From: Flavobacterium enshiense
Lineage (GTDB): Bacteria; Bacteroidota; Bacteroidia; Flavobacteriales; Flavobacteriaceae
DNA length: 64,000 bases
Direction of reading: 5' to 3'
Assembly: GCF_022836875.1 (NCBI RefSeq)
Contig: NZ_CP090376.1
Coordinates: 1,426,001-1,490,000 of the forward strand
The translations under genes were made by a program, and so were the position numbers. This document shows positions 7,827 to 17,643 of this stretch, piece after piece. How positions within the stretch are numbered: position 1 is the stretch's first letter; each line of letters begins with the position of its first letter. The notes under the pieces were generated by a model, which did no database searches, was not told the origin of the DNA, and saw nothing but the letters and a program-made list of their open reading frames with translations.

Positions 7827-8621
7827 ATGATGAAAAAAGAATTATTTCTTTTACTGTTAATTATAGGGATTTCTTCGGTTTCGTGCATTCCTACAAAAGA
7901 TTTGACATACCTTCAAAATAAAACTCAGGACAGCTTGTCTGTAAATGTTCATCCGATTGGTAATAAACCTTACAGAGTTCAAGTGAATGATATATTGCGT
8001 GTAAATATTAAGGCTTTAGATCAGAAACTGGTGGATATGTTCTCCCAGTCTGGAGATCAGGAAGGAGGTCAGTCGGAACAAACGCTGTATTTTGACGGAT
8101 TTACGGTGGATGATCACGGAAACATCAGAATGCCGGTTTTAGGAGAGATAAACGTTATAGGGTTTACCTTGGATGAAATCCGACTTAAAATAGAGAAACA
8201 ACTGTTGGATGAGTATTTTAAAAAAGAGGCAAATGTTTTCGTTACCGTTAAATTAGCGGGATTGCGTTATACGATCAATGGTGAGATTGGTAGTCCTGGT
8301 ACAAAAATGCTTTTTCAGGAAAAGGCAAGCATAATGGAAGCAATAGCTAATTCCGGAGATATTACCCTTACCGGAAACAGAAAAGAAGTGTCGATTATCA
8401 GGCAGTATCCTCATGGAACGGAAACACATAGTATTGACTTGACCGATGCAAAAGCAATGCAATCCCCTTACTACTATCTGCAACCCAATGATTATATCTA
8501 TATTAAACCGTTAAGACAAAAATCTTGGGGAACGGGTACGACCGGAATGCAATCCGTAGCTACCATTATTACGGCTTTATCATTAGTCACAACAACGCTT
8601 TTACTATTTAAAAACCTATAA
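7827..8621 (+). CDS. wza: Outer-membrane polysaccharide export lipoprotein (Wza family), copy 1
   Basis: The 264-residue protein has a lipoprotein signal (lipobox SVSC, Cys20) followed by the polysaccharide export domain (YRVQVNDILRVNI, about residues 50-60) and SLBB-like beta-grasp repeats (TINGEIGSPGTKML and the YYLQPNDYIYI region). The C-terminus is a hydrophobic helix (ATIITALSLVTTTLLLF), matching the short Bacteroidota form of Wza in which the helix may span a membrane. It forms the secretion channel for polysaccharide together with the Wzc-type kinase encoded five bases downstream. A paralogue lies at 32355-33161. Confidence 0.88.
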   Translation: MMKKELFLLLLIIGISSVSCIPTKDLTYLQNKTQDSLSVNVHPIGNKPYRVQVNDILRVNIKALDQKLVDMFSQSGDQEGGQSEQTLYFDGFTVDDHGNIRMPVLGEINVIGFTLDEIRLKIEKQLLDEYFKKEANVFVTVKLAGLRYTINGEIGSPGTKMLFQEKASIMEAIANSGDITLTGNRKEVSIIRQYPHGTETHSIDLTDAKAMQSPYYYLQPNDYIYIKPLRQKSWGTGTTGMQSVATIITALSLVTTTLLLFKNL

Positions 8622-8626
8622 TTGTT

Positions 8627-11086
8627 ATGCTGGATATTAAAGATTTTTCTTTTACAGAAAATCAGAGCAGTTTTGATTTTAAAGGTTTTCTGCTAAAAAT
8701 TTCAAGCTATTGGAAATGGTTTGTGGCTTCCTTGATCATCACTTTTACAGTTGCGTACCAAGTTAATATACGCAAAGAGAAAATTTACGGTATGGATGCT
8801 TCCATTGTCGTTAAAGATGAGAATAATTCCTTTTTTACTACAAACACCAGTTTGGTGTTTAACTGGGGTGGGGTTTCGGATAAGGTACAAACTATTGTAA
8901 CGGCTTTAAAATCAAGATCGCACAACGAGGAGGTAGTAAAAAAACTTAATTATTACACTGATTATCTTATACAAGGAGAATACAGTTTAATCGATGCCTA
9001 TGGGGAGGTTCCCTTTTATGTGGCAATTGACGAGAGGAGAGAGCAGCTGGCAGGTATTCCTGTCCGAATAAAATTCTTAAGTGAGAATGAGTATCAGTTA
9101 AGTGTTAATTTTGAATACAATGAAGTGGGAACTATTGTTTATGCAACAAATTCCTATGAATCAGCGCTGGTTCGTGATAAAGAGATTTCTAAAAAATATA
9201 GGGTAGGGGAAACGGTTGATTTGCCTTTTCTGAATTTTAAACTGCAAATCAATGAAGATCCGGGTAGTTATGTAGGCAATGAATATTATATCCGTTTCAA
9301 TGATTTTGACGGGACAGTGGCACGATACAAAGGAATAAATGTTGAAGCCGGTGACAAAGCCGGGTCTGTTATTACTTTGGGACTTCAAGGGACAAATAAA
9401 GCCAGACTTGTTGATTATCTTAACTCAACTGTTGAAATTCTAAGAAAGAAGCAGTTGGATAGTAAGAATCGGTTTGCCATCAATACTATTGCTTTTATTG
9501 ACAGTACGTTACTGGCGATGGAAGGGCAGTTGAAAAATACCGAAAAGGAGCTAGAGGATTTCCGAAGAGATAAAAATGTATTTGAACTAGAAAACGGTGG
9601 TGAAAAGTTAACGGAGCGACTGACGGATTTTGATATCGAGCACGATGCGATTGAGCGCAAAATGGTGTATTACAATTCCTTAAGTAGCTATCTTAGAAAG
9701 AGTACAGACTATTCGAGGTTACCGGCTCCTACAGTTGCCGGAATTGATGATCCTAATATTGTAGGTAATGTAAGTAAGCTGATAATGCTTTCTACTGAGC
9801 GCTCTGAAAAAGCATATTCTTTAAAAAGCGAAAAACTTTTCAAGGAATTTGATAAAGACATGGAGGCTATTAAACAGGTTTTGCTGGAGAATATCAAAAG
9901 TGCAAAGGGAGCATTGGAGTATGATCTGGCACTTGTTGACAGGAAGATAAATGAAGCGGAAGGGACTATCAAAAAATTACCTGAAGAGCAACAAGAGTTG
10001 TCTAAAATAAAAAGAAAGTATGATTTGAACGACAATATCTATAACACTTTTTTACAGAAAAGAAGCGAAGCGGATATTGTTAAAGCGGCTAACGTATCAG
10101 ACATCGAGTTTATTGATACGGCCAAAGATACCGGGGGAGGATTATTGGGGCCTAAAACCAGTGTTAATTACATTTTGGCTTTACTGCTTGGGATTTTAAT
10201 ACCATTATTAATTGTTTTTGTAATTACCCTTTTGGATAACACCCTTCATACCGCAGATGAAATCTTGAGACTGACGAAGATTCCTATGATTGGTGTAATT
10301 GGTAAAAAGAACACAGCGAATAATCTTTCGGTTTTTGAAAAACCGAAATCGCCTTTAGCAGAATCGTTCAGGTCAGTTAGGTCTTCCTTGCAATTTATGT
10401 ACAAAAAGCAGAAAGCGGATGGTACAAAGATTTTAATGGTAACCTCTTCGGTTGGGGGGGAAGGAAAAACCTTCTGTTCTATAAATTTGGCGACGGTTTT
10501 TGCTTTGGGTGAAAAGAAAACGGTAATTGTTGGGCTCGATTTGAGAAAACCAAGAATATTTGGTGATTTTAATATTGAAAATAACATTGGAGCGGTTAAT
10601 TATCTTATCGGTCAAAAATCAATCAATGAGATTGTTCAAGGGACCCATATTCCATATCTTGATGTTATCACATCCGGGCCTATTCCGCCCAATCCTTCCG
10701 AATTGATTCTGAGTGATATGATGGGTGAAATGATTCAAGAGTTAAAAGAGATGTATGATTACATCATATTGGATACCCCACCAGTTGGTTTGGTTGCTGA
10801 TGCACTCGAATTGGCTCAGTATTGTGATGCGACGCTATATGTAACCCGTCAGAACTTTACCAAGAAAGGAATGCTTTCCATTGTGAATGAAAAACATAAA
10901 AGAGGTGAATTGCACAATATAAGTATACTGCTTAATGATTTTGAAAACCTGGCAAAATATAGCTACGGTTACGGCTACGGTTATGGTTACGGTTATGGCT
11001 ATGGAGCTTATGGCAACAGTTATATGGAAATGGAACTTCCAAAAACATTCATGGGGAAAGTGAAATCCGTTTTGTTTAAGAACTAA
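8627..11086 (+). CDS. wzc: Polysaccharide co-polymerase / BY tyrosine kinase (Wzc family), copy 1
   Basis: The 819-residue inner-membrane protein has a first membrane helix near residues 28-45, a long periplasmic coiled-coil Wzz-type part and a second helix near 510-530. The cytoplasmic BY-kinase follows, with Walker A SVGGEGKTFCS (about 608), Walker A' VGLDLRKPRIF and Walker B YIILDTPPVGLVAD (about 713). The C-terminal tail has seven consecutive Tyr-Gly pairs, the expected cluster of autophosphorylated tyrosines. Such proteins set chain length and gate export by cycling phosphorylation with a CpsB/Wzb phosphatase; a cpsB gene is at 35736-36470. It is operonic with the upstream wza. The Tyr-Gly tail is encoded by six-base repeats (about 10960-11010) that could change number by slippage. 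Confidence 0.9.
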   Translation: MLDIKDFSFTENQSSFDFKGFLLKISSYWKWFVASLIITFTVAYQVNIRKEKIYGMDASIVVKDENNSFFTTNTSLVFNWGGVSDKVQTIVTALKSRSHNEEVVKKLNYYTDYLIQGEYSLIDAYGEVPFYVAIDERREQLAGIPVRIKFLSENEYQLSVNFEYNEVGTIVYATNSYESALVRDKEISKKYRVGETVDLPFLNFKLQINEDPGSYVGNEYYIRFNDFDGTVARYKGINVEAGDKAGSVITLGLQGTNKARLVDYLNSTVEILRKKQLDSKNRFAINTIAFIDSTLLAMEGQLKNTEKELEDFRRDKNVFELENGGEKLTERLTDFDIEHDAIERKMVYYNSLSSYLRKSTDYSRLPAPTVAGIDDPNIVGNVSKLIMLSTERSEKAYSLKSEKLFKEFDKDMEAIKQVLLENIKSAKGALEYDLALVDRKINEAEGTIKKLPEEQQELSKIKRKYDLNDNIYNTFLQKRSEADIVKAANVSDIEFIDTAKDTGGGLLGPKTSVNYILALLLGILIPLLIVFVITLLDNTLHTADEILRLTKIPMIGVIGKKNTANNLSVFEKPKSPLAESFRSVRSSLQFMYKKQKADGTKILMVTSSVGGEGKTFCSINLATVFALGEKKTVIVGLDLRKPRIFGDFNIENNIGAVNYLIGQKSINEIVQGTHIPYLDVITSGPIPPNPSELILSDMMGEMIQELKEMYDYIILDTPPVGLVADALELAQYCDATLYVTRQNFTKKGMLSIVNEKHKRGELHNISILLNDFENLAKYSYGYGYGYGYGYGYGAYGNSYMEMELPKTFMGKVKSVLFKN

Positions 11087-11148
11087 TTTTTAAATAAGAT
11101 ACTGATTTTCGGACTTGTATTTCCATAAAAGCATTGATAAAATTGAAC

Positions 11149-11156
11149 TACCTTTG
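11149..11156 (+). promoter_or_regulatory. Putative -7 element before the UDP-sugar genes
   Basis: TACCTTTG matches TAnnTTTG, 20 bases before the ATG at 11177 and inside the 90-base gap after wzc. It may be an internal promoter for the sugar-nucleotide and assembly genes. No clear -33 element. Confidence 0.45.
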
Positions 11157-11176
11157 CATCAATAAAATTATAAAAG

Positions 11177-12157
11177 ATGACTGATACTAATGCAACTATA
11201 CTGATAACCGGTGGTGCCGGATTTATTGGCTCCAATTTGTGTGAGTACTTTCTTGAAAAGAAGTATAAGGTAGTTTGTCTTGATAATTTTTCAACCGGAT
11301 TCAGGCACAATATTGAAGTTTTTTTTTCAAACCCTGATTTTCAATTGATGGAAGGTGATATAAAGGATTATGAAACTTGTCTGAAATCTCTTGATGGGGT
11401 TGATTATGTTTTGCATCAGGCCGCTTTAGGGTCGGTGCCAAGATCGATCCAGGATCCGATTACAACGAATGAAGTAAATGTGTCCGGATTTCTGAATATG
11501 ATGCACGCTTCAAAGGAAGCGGGTATTAAACGATTTGTTTATGCAGCCAGTTCTTCTACTTATGGTGATTCGGAGAACTTACCAAAAGAAGAAGATATTA
11601 TCGGGAAACCACTGTCACCTTATGCTATCACCAAATATGTGAACGAATTGTATGCTGATATTTTCAATAAAACATATGGGATGGAAGTCGTTGGTCTGCG
11701 TTATTTCAACGTTTTTGGACGTAAGCAAAATCCCAACGGAGCTTATGCTGCGGTAATTCCTAAATTCGTGATGCAGCTAATGCAGCATGAAAGCCCGGTT
11801 ATTAACGGAGACGGGAATTATTCCAGAGACTTTACTTATATTGATAATGTGCTTCAGATGAATGAACTCGCGATGCTGACCAAGAATCCTGAAGCAATCA
11901 ATACAGTATACAATACTGCTTTTGGGGATAGAACCACGCTGAATGATTTGGTTCATTATCTGAAAAAGTACCTTTCCGAATTCGATCCGGAAATAGCAAA
12001 TATAAATGCCGTTCACGGGCCAAACCGTGTGGGTGATATTCCACATTCTCTGGCCAGTATTGAAAAGGCAAAAAAACTATTAAATTACAATCCGCAATAC
12101 TCCATTTCACAAGGGCTAAAAGAAGCAGTGAAATGGTATTGGGAAAACCTTAAATAA
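11177..12157 (+). CDS. tviC: UDP-N-acetylhexosamine(uronic acid) 4-epimerase, TviC/WbpP type SDR
   Basis: The extended short-chain dehydrogenase is 326 residues long. The NAD-binding motif [10 protein letters not shown] is at residues 11-20, the catalytic serine region is [11 protein letters not shown], and YAITKY (about residue 150) supplies the Tyr/Lys pair. The stretches [12 protein letters not shown] and [10 protein letters not shown] are typical of the group that epimerises UDP-GlcNAc or UDP-GlcNAcA to the galacto form (WbpP, TviC). The UDP-HexNAc dehydrogenase two genes downstream would complete a TviB/TviC-like route to UDP-GalNAcA. UDP-glucose 4-epimerase activity cannot be excluded from motifs alone. 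It lies four bases upstream of ugd in the same operon. Confidence 0.8.
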   Translation: MTDTNATILITGGAGFIGSNLCEYFLEKKYKVVCLDNFSTGFRHNIEVFFSNPDFQLMEGDIKDYETCLKSLDGVDYVLHQAALGSVPRSIQDPITTNEVNVSGFLNMMHASKEAGIKRFVYAASSSTYGDSENLPKEEDIIGKPLSPYAITKYVNELYADIFNKTYGMEVVGLRYFNVFGRKQNPNGAYAAVIPKFVMQLMQHESPVINGDGNYSRDFTYIDNVLQMNELAMLTKNPEAINTVYNTAFGDRTTLNDLVHYLKKYLSEFDPEIANINAVHGPNRVGDIPHSLASIEKAKKLLNYNPQYSISQGLKEAVKWYWENLK

Positions 12158-12161
12158 AAAA

Positions 12162-13550
12162 ATGATAAAGAATATTTGTTGCATCGGTGCAGGATATGTT
12201 GGAGGGCCTACAATGGCGGTTATTGCTCAGAAATGCCCTCACATCAAAGTTACTGTAGTCGATCTGAATGAGAAACGAATTACTGCATGGAATGATCATA
12301 ATACCGATAATATACCGGTTTATGAACCGGGATTAGGGAGTATTGTAGGAGAAGCTCGTGGAAGAAATCTGTTTTTCTCTACGGAAGTGGACAAAGCAAT
12401 CGAAGAAGCAGATATGATTTTCATTTCGGTAAATACCCCAACAAAAACATATGGTGTAGGTAAAGGGATGGCTGCCGATTTAAAATATATTGAATTGTGT
12501 GCGCGTCAAATTGCCCGAGTAGCCAAATCCGATAAAATTGTTGTTGAAAAATCGACATTACCAGTACGAACTGCCAGCGCTATCAAAGATATTTTGGATC
12601 ATACCGGAAACGGGGTTCAATTCCAGATTTTGTCTAACCCTGAATTTTTAGCAGAAGGAACAGCTGTAAGCGATTTGCTGGCTCCGGACAGGGTTTTGAT
12701 TGGAGGAGATACTACGCCCGAAGGACAAAAAGCAATTCAGGCTTTGGTGGATATTTATGCCAACTGGGTTCCTAAAGAGCGTATTCTGACTACCAACGTA
12801 TGGTCATCGGAATTATCAAAATTAACTGCGAACGCTTTTCTGGCTCAACGTGTATCTTCCATTAATGCCATGAGTGAATTGTGTGAAAGAACAGGAGCCG
12901 ATGTTAATGAAGTGGCTAAGGCAATCGGGATGGATAGCCGAATCGGAGCTAAATTCTTGAAAGCTTCGGTAGGTTTCGGAGGTTCTTGTTTTCAGAAAGA
13001 TATTCTGAATCTGGTGTACATTGCTAAGACCTATGGTTTAAATGAAGTTGCTGATTACTGGGAACAGGTGATTATCATGAATGATCATCAGAAACGCCGT
13101 TTCGCCAAAAATATCATCAGTACCTTGTTCAATACGGTTTCCGGAAAGAAAATCGCTTTCTTGGGTTGGGCTTTCAAAAAAGATACTAACGATACCAGGG
13201 AATCAGCTGCGATTTACGTTGCCGACGATTTATTGAGTGAACAAGCACATGTCTCTGTTTACGACCCGAAAGTGAAAGAAGGCCAGATTTTGTCGGATTT
13301 GAATTATCTTGAAACCCGTTCGGAATCGGATAATAAAAATGGAATTATTGTCGCTGAAAGTCCTTATGTTGCCTGCAAAGATGCTCATGCTATTGCTGTT
13401 TTAACGGAATGGGATGAGTTTAAGAATTATGATTGGCAGCAAATTTACGACAGCATGTTGAAACCGGCATTTGTATTTGACGGAAGAAATTTATTGAATA
13501 GAAAAGAACTTGAAAAAATTGGATTTGTTTATCAATCGATAGGATCTTAA
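12162..13550 (+). CDS. ugd: UDP-glucose 6-dehydrogenase
   Basis: The 462-residue enzyme is predicted to oxidise UDP-glucose to UDP-glucuronate with two NAD. It has the N-terminal Rossmann motif [10 protein letters not shown] (residues 6-15), the central [14 protein letters not shown], and the catalytic cysteine in [10 protein letters not shown] (about residue 275). The C-terminal UDP-binding domain has [14 protein letters not shown]. The length and the APDRVLIGG segment resemble the longer eukaryote-like UGDH group often found in Bacteroidota, rather than the short enterobacterial Ugd. It is an operon member between the 4-epimerase and the second nucleotide-sugar dehydrogenase. It supplies a uronic acid precursor for the surface polysaccharide. 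Confidence 0.88.
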   Translation: MIKNICCIGAGYVGGPTMAVIAQKCPHIKVTVVDLNEKRITAWNDHNTDNIPVYEPGLGSIVGEARGRNLFFSTEVDKAIEEADMIFISVNTPTKTYGVGKGMAADLKYIELCARQIARVAKSDKIVVEKSTLPVRTASAIKDILDHTGNGVQFQILSNPEFLAEGTAVSDLLAPDRVLIGGDTTPEGQKAIQALVDIYANWVPKERILTTNVWSSELSKLTANAFLAQRVSSINAMSELCERTGADVNEVAKAIGMDSRIGAKFLKASVGFGGSCFQKDILNLVYIAKTYGLNEVADYWEQVIIMNDHQKRRFAKNIISTLFNTVSGKKIAFLGWAFKKDTNDTRESAAIYVADDLLSEQAHVSVYDPKVKEGQILSDLNYLETRSESDNKNGIIVAESPYVACKDAHAIAVLTEWDEFKNYDWQQIYDSMLKPAFVFDGRNLLNRKELEKIGFVYQSIGS

Positions 13551-13565
13551 ACAAATAAAAACAGA

Positions 13566-14843
13566 ATGAATATAAAAATTGCAGTCATAGGGCTTGGGTA
13601 TGTTGGTTTGCCCCTGGCAAGATTATTCGCCACAAAATATCCTGTAGTCGGGTTTGATGTTAATTCAACCCGTATAGAGGAACTTAATAAAGGAATCGAT
13701 GCAACGTTAGAAGTAGATAATGATGTGCTGAAATCAGTTCTGAAACAAAATGCATCTGACATGAACGGACTTTTCTGTTCAGCAGTTACGGAAGACATCC
13801 ATGATTGCAATTATTTTATCGTAACCGTACCGACACCGGTTGATAAAAATAACAGACCCGATTTAACCCCTTTGTACAGAGCCAGTGAAACTGTTGGTAA
13901 AGTGCTGAAAAAAGGAGATATCGTTATTTATGAATCTACCGTTTATCCTGGAGTTACCGAGGAGGAATGTATTCCGGTGCTGGAGAAAATTTCCGGACTG
14001 AAATTCAATGTTGATTTTTTTGCCGGGTATTCACCAGAGCGAATTAATCCCGGAGATAAAGAGCATACGGTAGAGAAGATATTAAAAGTGACTTCGGGTT
14101 CCACTCCTGAAATCGGACAAAAAGTCGATGCGCTGTATAAAAGCGTAATCACTGCAGGTACCCATTTGGCGCCAACCATAAAAGTAGCCGAGGCAGCGAA
14201 AGTAATCGAAAATTCGCAACGCGATATCAATATTGCTTTTGTAAACGAACTGGCTAAAATCTTTAATATTCTGGATATTGATACGCAAGCCGTCTTAGAG
14301 GCAGCCGGAACGAAATGGAACTTTTTGCCTTTCAGACCCGGATTGGTAGGCGGACATTGTATTGGCGTCGATCCGTATTATTTGGCTCAAAAAGCGCAGG
14401 AACACGGTTACCATCCCGAAATTATTCTTGCAGGACGTCGTTTAAATGACAGCATGGGAGAATATGTGGCTTCGCAGGTGGTAAAACTGATGATCAAAAA
14501 AAATATCAAAGTAAACGGTTCCAAGATTTTAATACTGGGGGTTACGTTTAAGGAAAATTGTCCCGATGTCCGCAACACCAAAGTAGTAGATGTGATCAAT
14601 GCACTGAAAGATTATGAAACATCAGTAACTATTTATGATCCGTGGGCCAATCCTTCGGAAGTGATGCACGAATACAGACTGACAACTACCAATGAAATTC
14701 CAACTGAGAAGTTTGATGCCATTGTTTTGGGCGTAGCACATAAAGAATTTCTGAGTATGGATTTTGGTTCTTTGCAAAAAGAGAACAGCTTGCTGTATGA
14801 TGTAAAAGGAATCTTGGGCAATATCGCTGATGCTAAACTTTAG
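13566..14843 (+). CDS. tviB: UDP-N-acetylhexosamine 6-dehydrogenase (TviB/WbpO type)
   Basis: The 425-residue nucleotide-sugar dehydrogenase has [15 protein letters not shown] (N-terminal NAD site), [17 protein letters not shown], the [10 protein letters not shown] motif and the catalytic [13 protein letters not shown] (Cys about residue 264). The latter two are features of the UDP-GlcNAc/GalNAc dehydrogenase branch (WecC, WbpA, TviB) rather than of UDP-glucose dehydrogenase. It would oxidise UDP-GlcNAc (or GalNAc) at C6 to the uronate. With the TviC-like epimerase encoded at 11177-12157 this gives a Vi-antigen-like route to UDP-GalNAcA. It lies 15 bases after ugd and is transcribed with it. 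Confidence 0.83.
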   Translation: MNIKIAVIGLGYVGLPLARLFATKYPVVGFDVNSTRIEELNKGIDATLEVDNDVLKSVLKQNASDMNGLFCSAVTEDIHDCNYFIVTVPTPVDKNNRPDLTPLYRASETVGKVLKKGDIVIYESTVYPGVTEEECIPVLEKISGLKFNVDFFAGYSPERINPGDKEHTVEKILKVTSGSTPEIGQKVDALYKSVITAGTHLAPTIKVAEAAKVIENSQRDINIAFVNELAKIFNILDIDTQAVLEAAGTKWNFLPFRPGLVGGHCIGVDPYYLAQKAQEHGYHPEIILAGRRLNDSMGEYVASQVVKLMIKKNIKVNGSKILILGVTFKENCPDVRNTKVVDVINALKDYETSVTIYDPWANPSEVMHEYRLTTTNEIPTEKFDAIVLGVAHKEFLSMDFGSLQKENSLLYDVKGILGNIADAKL

Positions 14844-14932
14844 TTTTCTGTAATGATTTAATTTTATTGATTTTGCCAATATCCCTCGCTTTATGCAAGG
14901 TTTTTATAAGCAGGTCAGAATATATTTTGCCA

Positions 14933-16381
14933 ATGTCTTTAAAGAAACAGGCGTTATATGGTTTTATTTGGACATATACGGAGCAGTTTAGCGGACAGAT
15001 AATTAATTTTCTTGTCAATATCATTTTAACAAGAACCTTATTCCCTGAAGATTTTGGAGCTTTAGGGATGTTATTTGTTTTTACCAGTATCGCTAATGTT
15101 ATTGTAGACGGCGGGATGACCGTTTCCGTAATCCGGAAAAAGGACGCGGATCAAAGAGATTTTTCAACCGTTTTCTGGATCAATATTCTGGTAAGTCTTT
15201 TTCTTTATTGTGTACTTTATCTCGCAGCACCCTTTGTTGCAGAATTTTATCACAAACCTGAGTTGCGGAGTATTCTGCGGGTGTATTCGCTAACAATTTT
15301 GATACAGTCCTTTGCAGTAGTTCAGTCGGCCGTATTGCTCAAAAATTTGAATTTTAAAAGACAGGCACTGATGAAAATTCCTTCGCTGGTGATAAGTTCG
15401 ACAGTGGGTATAGTTATGGCTTTTAAGGGGTATGGTGTTTGGAGTCTGGTATTTATGTATTTGATACAATCCTTTTTGTGGGTTTTGTTTCATTGGGTTT
15501 TTAGTGATTGGAAACCTACACTTGTATTTGATAAAAGTTTGTTTAAATCTCATTTTGGGTATGGTTTTAAACTCACTGTAGCTGAAATGCTGAACAGTGT
15601 TTTTGCCAATTTGTATCAGATTGTTATTGGTAAATTTTACAACATTTCCCAGGTAGGCTACTACACCCAGGCACTTACTTTAAGGCAGGTACCGATATCT
15701 AATGTTTATGGTTCGGCAGGCAAAGTGTTATTGCCTATTTTTTCGAAGATACAGAATGATGAACAACGTTTTAATGAAACCTATAAAAAGGTTTTTTCTA
15801 CTCTGTTATTTATCATTATACCGATTCTGACCTATTTGATTGTGTTTTCGGAGCCTATTGTGGTTCTGTTATACACCGAAAAATGGAAAGCTACCGCTCC
15901 TTTTTTGGTTTCGCTTGCTGCTGCGGGGATGCTTTCTGTTGTTTGTAATTTTAATTTGACGATGTTGAAAATTAAAGGGGAATCTAGTCTGATTCTTAAA
16001 ATAGAATCTTTTAACAAATTACAAACACTTCTTTTTATTACGGCAGTTGTTGTTTTGGGTTTTTCTATAGATGTTTTAATGATAGTTATTCCTATTTCGG
16101 CGATTGTGAGCTACTGTATAATAAATTATTTTACATCAAAATATTTATCGATTGCTTATTATGAAACGATATTTATTTTATTGCGGTTTGTCGGGATTTC
16201 CTCATTTTCAGGGTTAGTTTCGTCGGCTGTGAATAAAATGCTACAGAGTGGAGGGCTTGTGGAAATTGCAAGTTTGGTTACTTCTGTCTTTACGGGCATA
16301 TTATTGTACGGGTGTCTAATTCTCTTTTTTGAAAAATCTGTAATTTCAAACTTAATGGCTATAGTGAAAAATGAAAAATAA
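14933..16381 (+). CDS. wzx: Lipid-linked oligosaccharide flippase (Wzx/MOP superfamily)
   Basis: The 482-residue inner-membrane protein has about 12-14 hydrophobic helices. It opens with SLKKQALYGFIWTYTEQFSG and then NIILTRTLFPEDFGALGM, the usual first-helix pattern of the lipopolysaccharide flippase branch of the MOP exporters (WzxC-like). It likely translocates undecaprenyl-diphosphate-linked repeat units to the periplasmic face, with the polymerase candidates at 23928-26170 acting next. ATG at 14933 is preferred over a TTG at 14867, whose extra 22 residues are not family-like. It overlaps the following GT2 gene by 11 bases. Confidence 0.85.
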   Translation: MSLKKQALYGFIWTYTEQFSGQIINFLVNIILTRTLFPEDFGALGMLFVFTSIANVIVDGGMTVSVIRKKDADQRDFSTVFWINILVSLFLYCVLYLAAPFVAEFYHKPELRSILRVYSLTILIQSFAVVQSAVLLKNLNFKRQALMKIPSLVISSTVGIVMAFKGYGVWSLVFMYLIQSFLWVLFHWVFSDWKPTLVFDKSLFKSHFGYGFKLTVAEMLNSVFANLYQIVIGKFYNISQVGYYTQALTLRQVPISNVYGSAGKVLLPIFSKIQNDEQRFNETYKKVFSTLLFIIIPILTYLIVFSEPIVVLLYTEKWKATAPFLVSLAAAGMLSVVCNFNLTMLKIKGESSLILKIESFNKLQTLLFITAVVVLGFSIDVLMIVIPISAIVSYCIINYFTSKYLSIAYYETIFILLRFVGISSFSGLVSSAVNKMLQSGGLVEIASLVTSVFTGILLYGCLILFFEKSVISNLMAIVKNEK

Positions 16382-17276
16382 AGTGAAAGTATATTGTATT
16401 ATTGTAACTTACAATGGTATGAAATGGATTGAAAAATGTCTTTCCAGTTTAAAGGAAGATGCAATCGATCTTACTATTGTGGTAGTGGATAATAATTCAG
16501 ATGATGAGACGGTAACTTTTATCAAAACCAATTTTCCAGAAGTCAAAATTGTAGAATCTGATATTAACTTAGGCTTTGGGAAAGCGAATAATTTGGGTTG
16601 GCAAATGGCAAAACAGGCTGACGCTGATTATGTTTATTTGTTGAATCAGGACACTATTAGTTATCCCAACAACATTTGTAAGTTAATAAAAATAGCTGAA
16701 TTAGATCATGCGATTGGGGTGGTTTCTCCAATGCATTTAAACGATACTGGAATAAAACTTGATGCGAAGTTCGAGGGGTATATTACTGCTAAAAGTTGCC
16801 CAAACTATATAACAGATGTTACGTTAGGACAATTACAACAGTTTTACACAATTGGATTTGTAAATGCCGCTGCCTGGCTGGTAAAAACCAATACAATAGA
16901 TTATTTGGGGGGATTGTTTTCAAGCGCTTTTTTTCATTACGGGGAAGATGTTAATTTTATTGGGCGATTGCGTTATTTTAACTTTAAAAGTGTGATAGTG
17001 CCTAATGTGTTTATTCATCATTGTCGTGAAGAACGTAAAGGGCAGCTGTCCTCAAAATTTATTAACAAACATGTTGATCTTAATAAAGTTGCAATGATGC
17101 ATGACATTAAGTCAAGTTATGTGCACTGTGCCAAGGATGTTGCGAGATATGCCTTACAACAATTGACGAAAGGTAATTTTTTGGCTTTTGTTAAACTGTC
17201 TTGTTATCCCATAGTAAGTTTTAAAACTATTTCGGCTTACCGTAAGTCCTATAAAAAAAGAAAATTGTTTTTTTGA
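16371..17276 (+). CDS. GT2 family glycosyltransferase (rhamnosyltransferase-like)
   Basis: The 301-residue soluble or membrane-associated GT-A enzyme opens with VKVYCIIVTYNGMKWIEKCL. VVDNNSDDETV follows at about residue 40, INLGFGKANNLG at 64, and the metal-binding YLLNQDT near residue 95. A later FHYGEDVNFIGR (catalytic Asp-Val pattern) and a C-terminal helical part are characteristic of the WbbL/rhamnosyltransferase-like GT2 branch. It presumably adds one sugar to the lipid-linked unit on the cytoplasmic side. Donor and acceptor are not predictable. It overlaps wzx by 11 bases; the first long gap of the locus follows it. Confidence 0.8.
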   Translation: MKNKVKVYCIIVTYNGMKWIEKCLSSLKEDAIDLTIVVVDNNSDDETVTFIKTNFPEVKIVESDINLGFGKANNLGWQMAKQADADYVYLLNQDTISYPNNICKLIKIAELDHAIGVVSPMHLNDTGIKLDAKFEGYITAKSCPNYITDVTLGQLQQFYTIGFVNAAAWLVKTNTIDYLGGLFSSAFFHYGEDVNFIGRLRYFNFKSVIVPNVFIHHCREERKGQLSSKFINKHVDLNKVAMMHDIKSSYVHCAKDVARYALQQLTKGNFLAFVKLSCYPIVSFKTISAYRKSYKKRKLFF

Positions 17277-17643
17277 TAAATAGAGAAAAGAAGGAGGGGA
17301 TAAAGATTTTGTGTTGCTGAGACGCTTTTGGAATGTGAGATGTGAACTATAGTTAAGGAGGTCGTGGATGTGATTCCATAAATATTTGGTAAATTAAGAT
17401 AAGTGGATTTTTTAACAACCACAAAAAAACTGACTAGCTTCAATTATTCAAAAATGTATGGAGTTGTTTAAGAATCTTAAAATAGACTTTAATAATATAT
17501 GTGTAGCAAAAAAAAGACCTTTTTTTAAAGTTATGTACTTATTGTAAAAAAAATATAAGGGAATTCTAGTTTTGATTTAATGAATTTAGGCGTAATTTGC
17601 GGGACTATATTATAAGTGAAATTATTATTTAGGAGTTATTACC
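17277..17643 (+). other. 367-base gap in the locus, no gene seen
   Basis: This AT-rich stretch separates the wzx-GT2 block from the next glycosyltransferases. I find no coding remnant and no strong hairpin. Its only candidate signal is a promoter-like pair near 17571-17599. Confidence 0.5.
17571..17599 (+). promoter_or_regulatory. Possible promoter for the second glycosyltransferase block
   Basis: TTTG at 17571-17574 and TAATTTG at 17593-17599 (one base short of TAnnTTTG) are 18 bases apart, and the next gene starts with GTG at 17644. A purine-rich TAGGAG lies about 10 bases before that GTG, an unusual Shine-Dalgarno-like site for this phylum. Confidence 0.3.
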
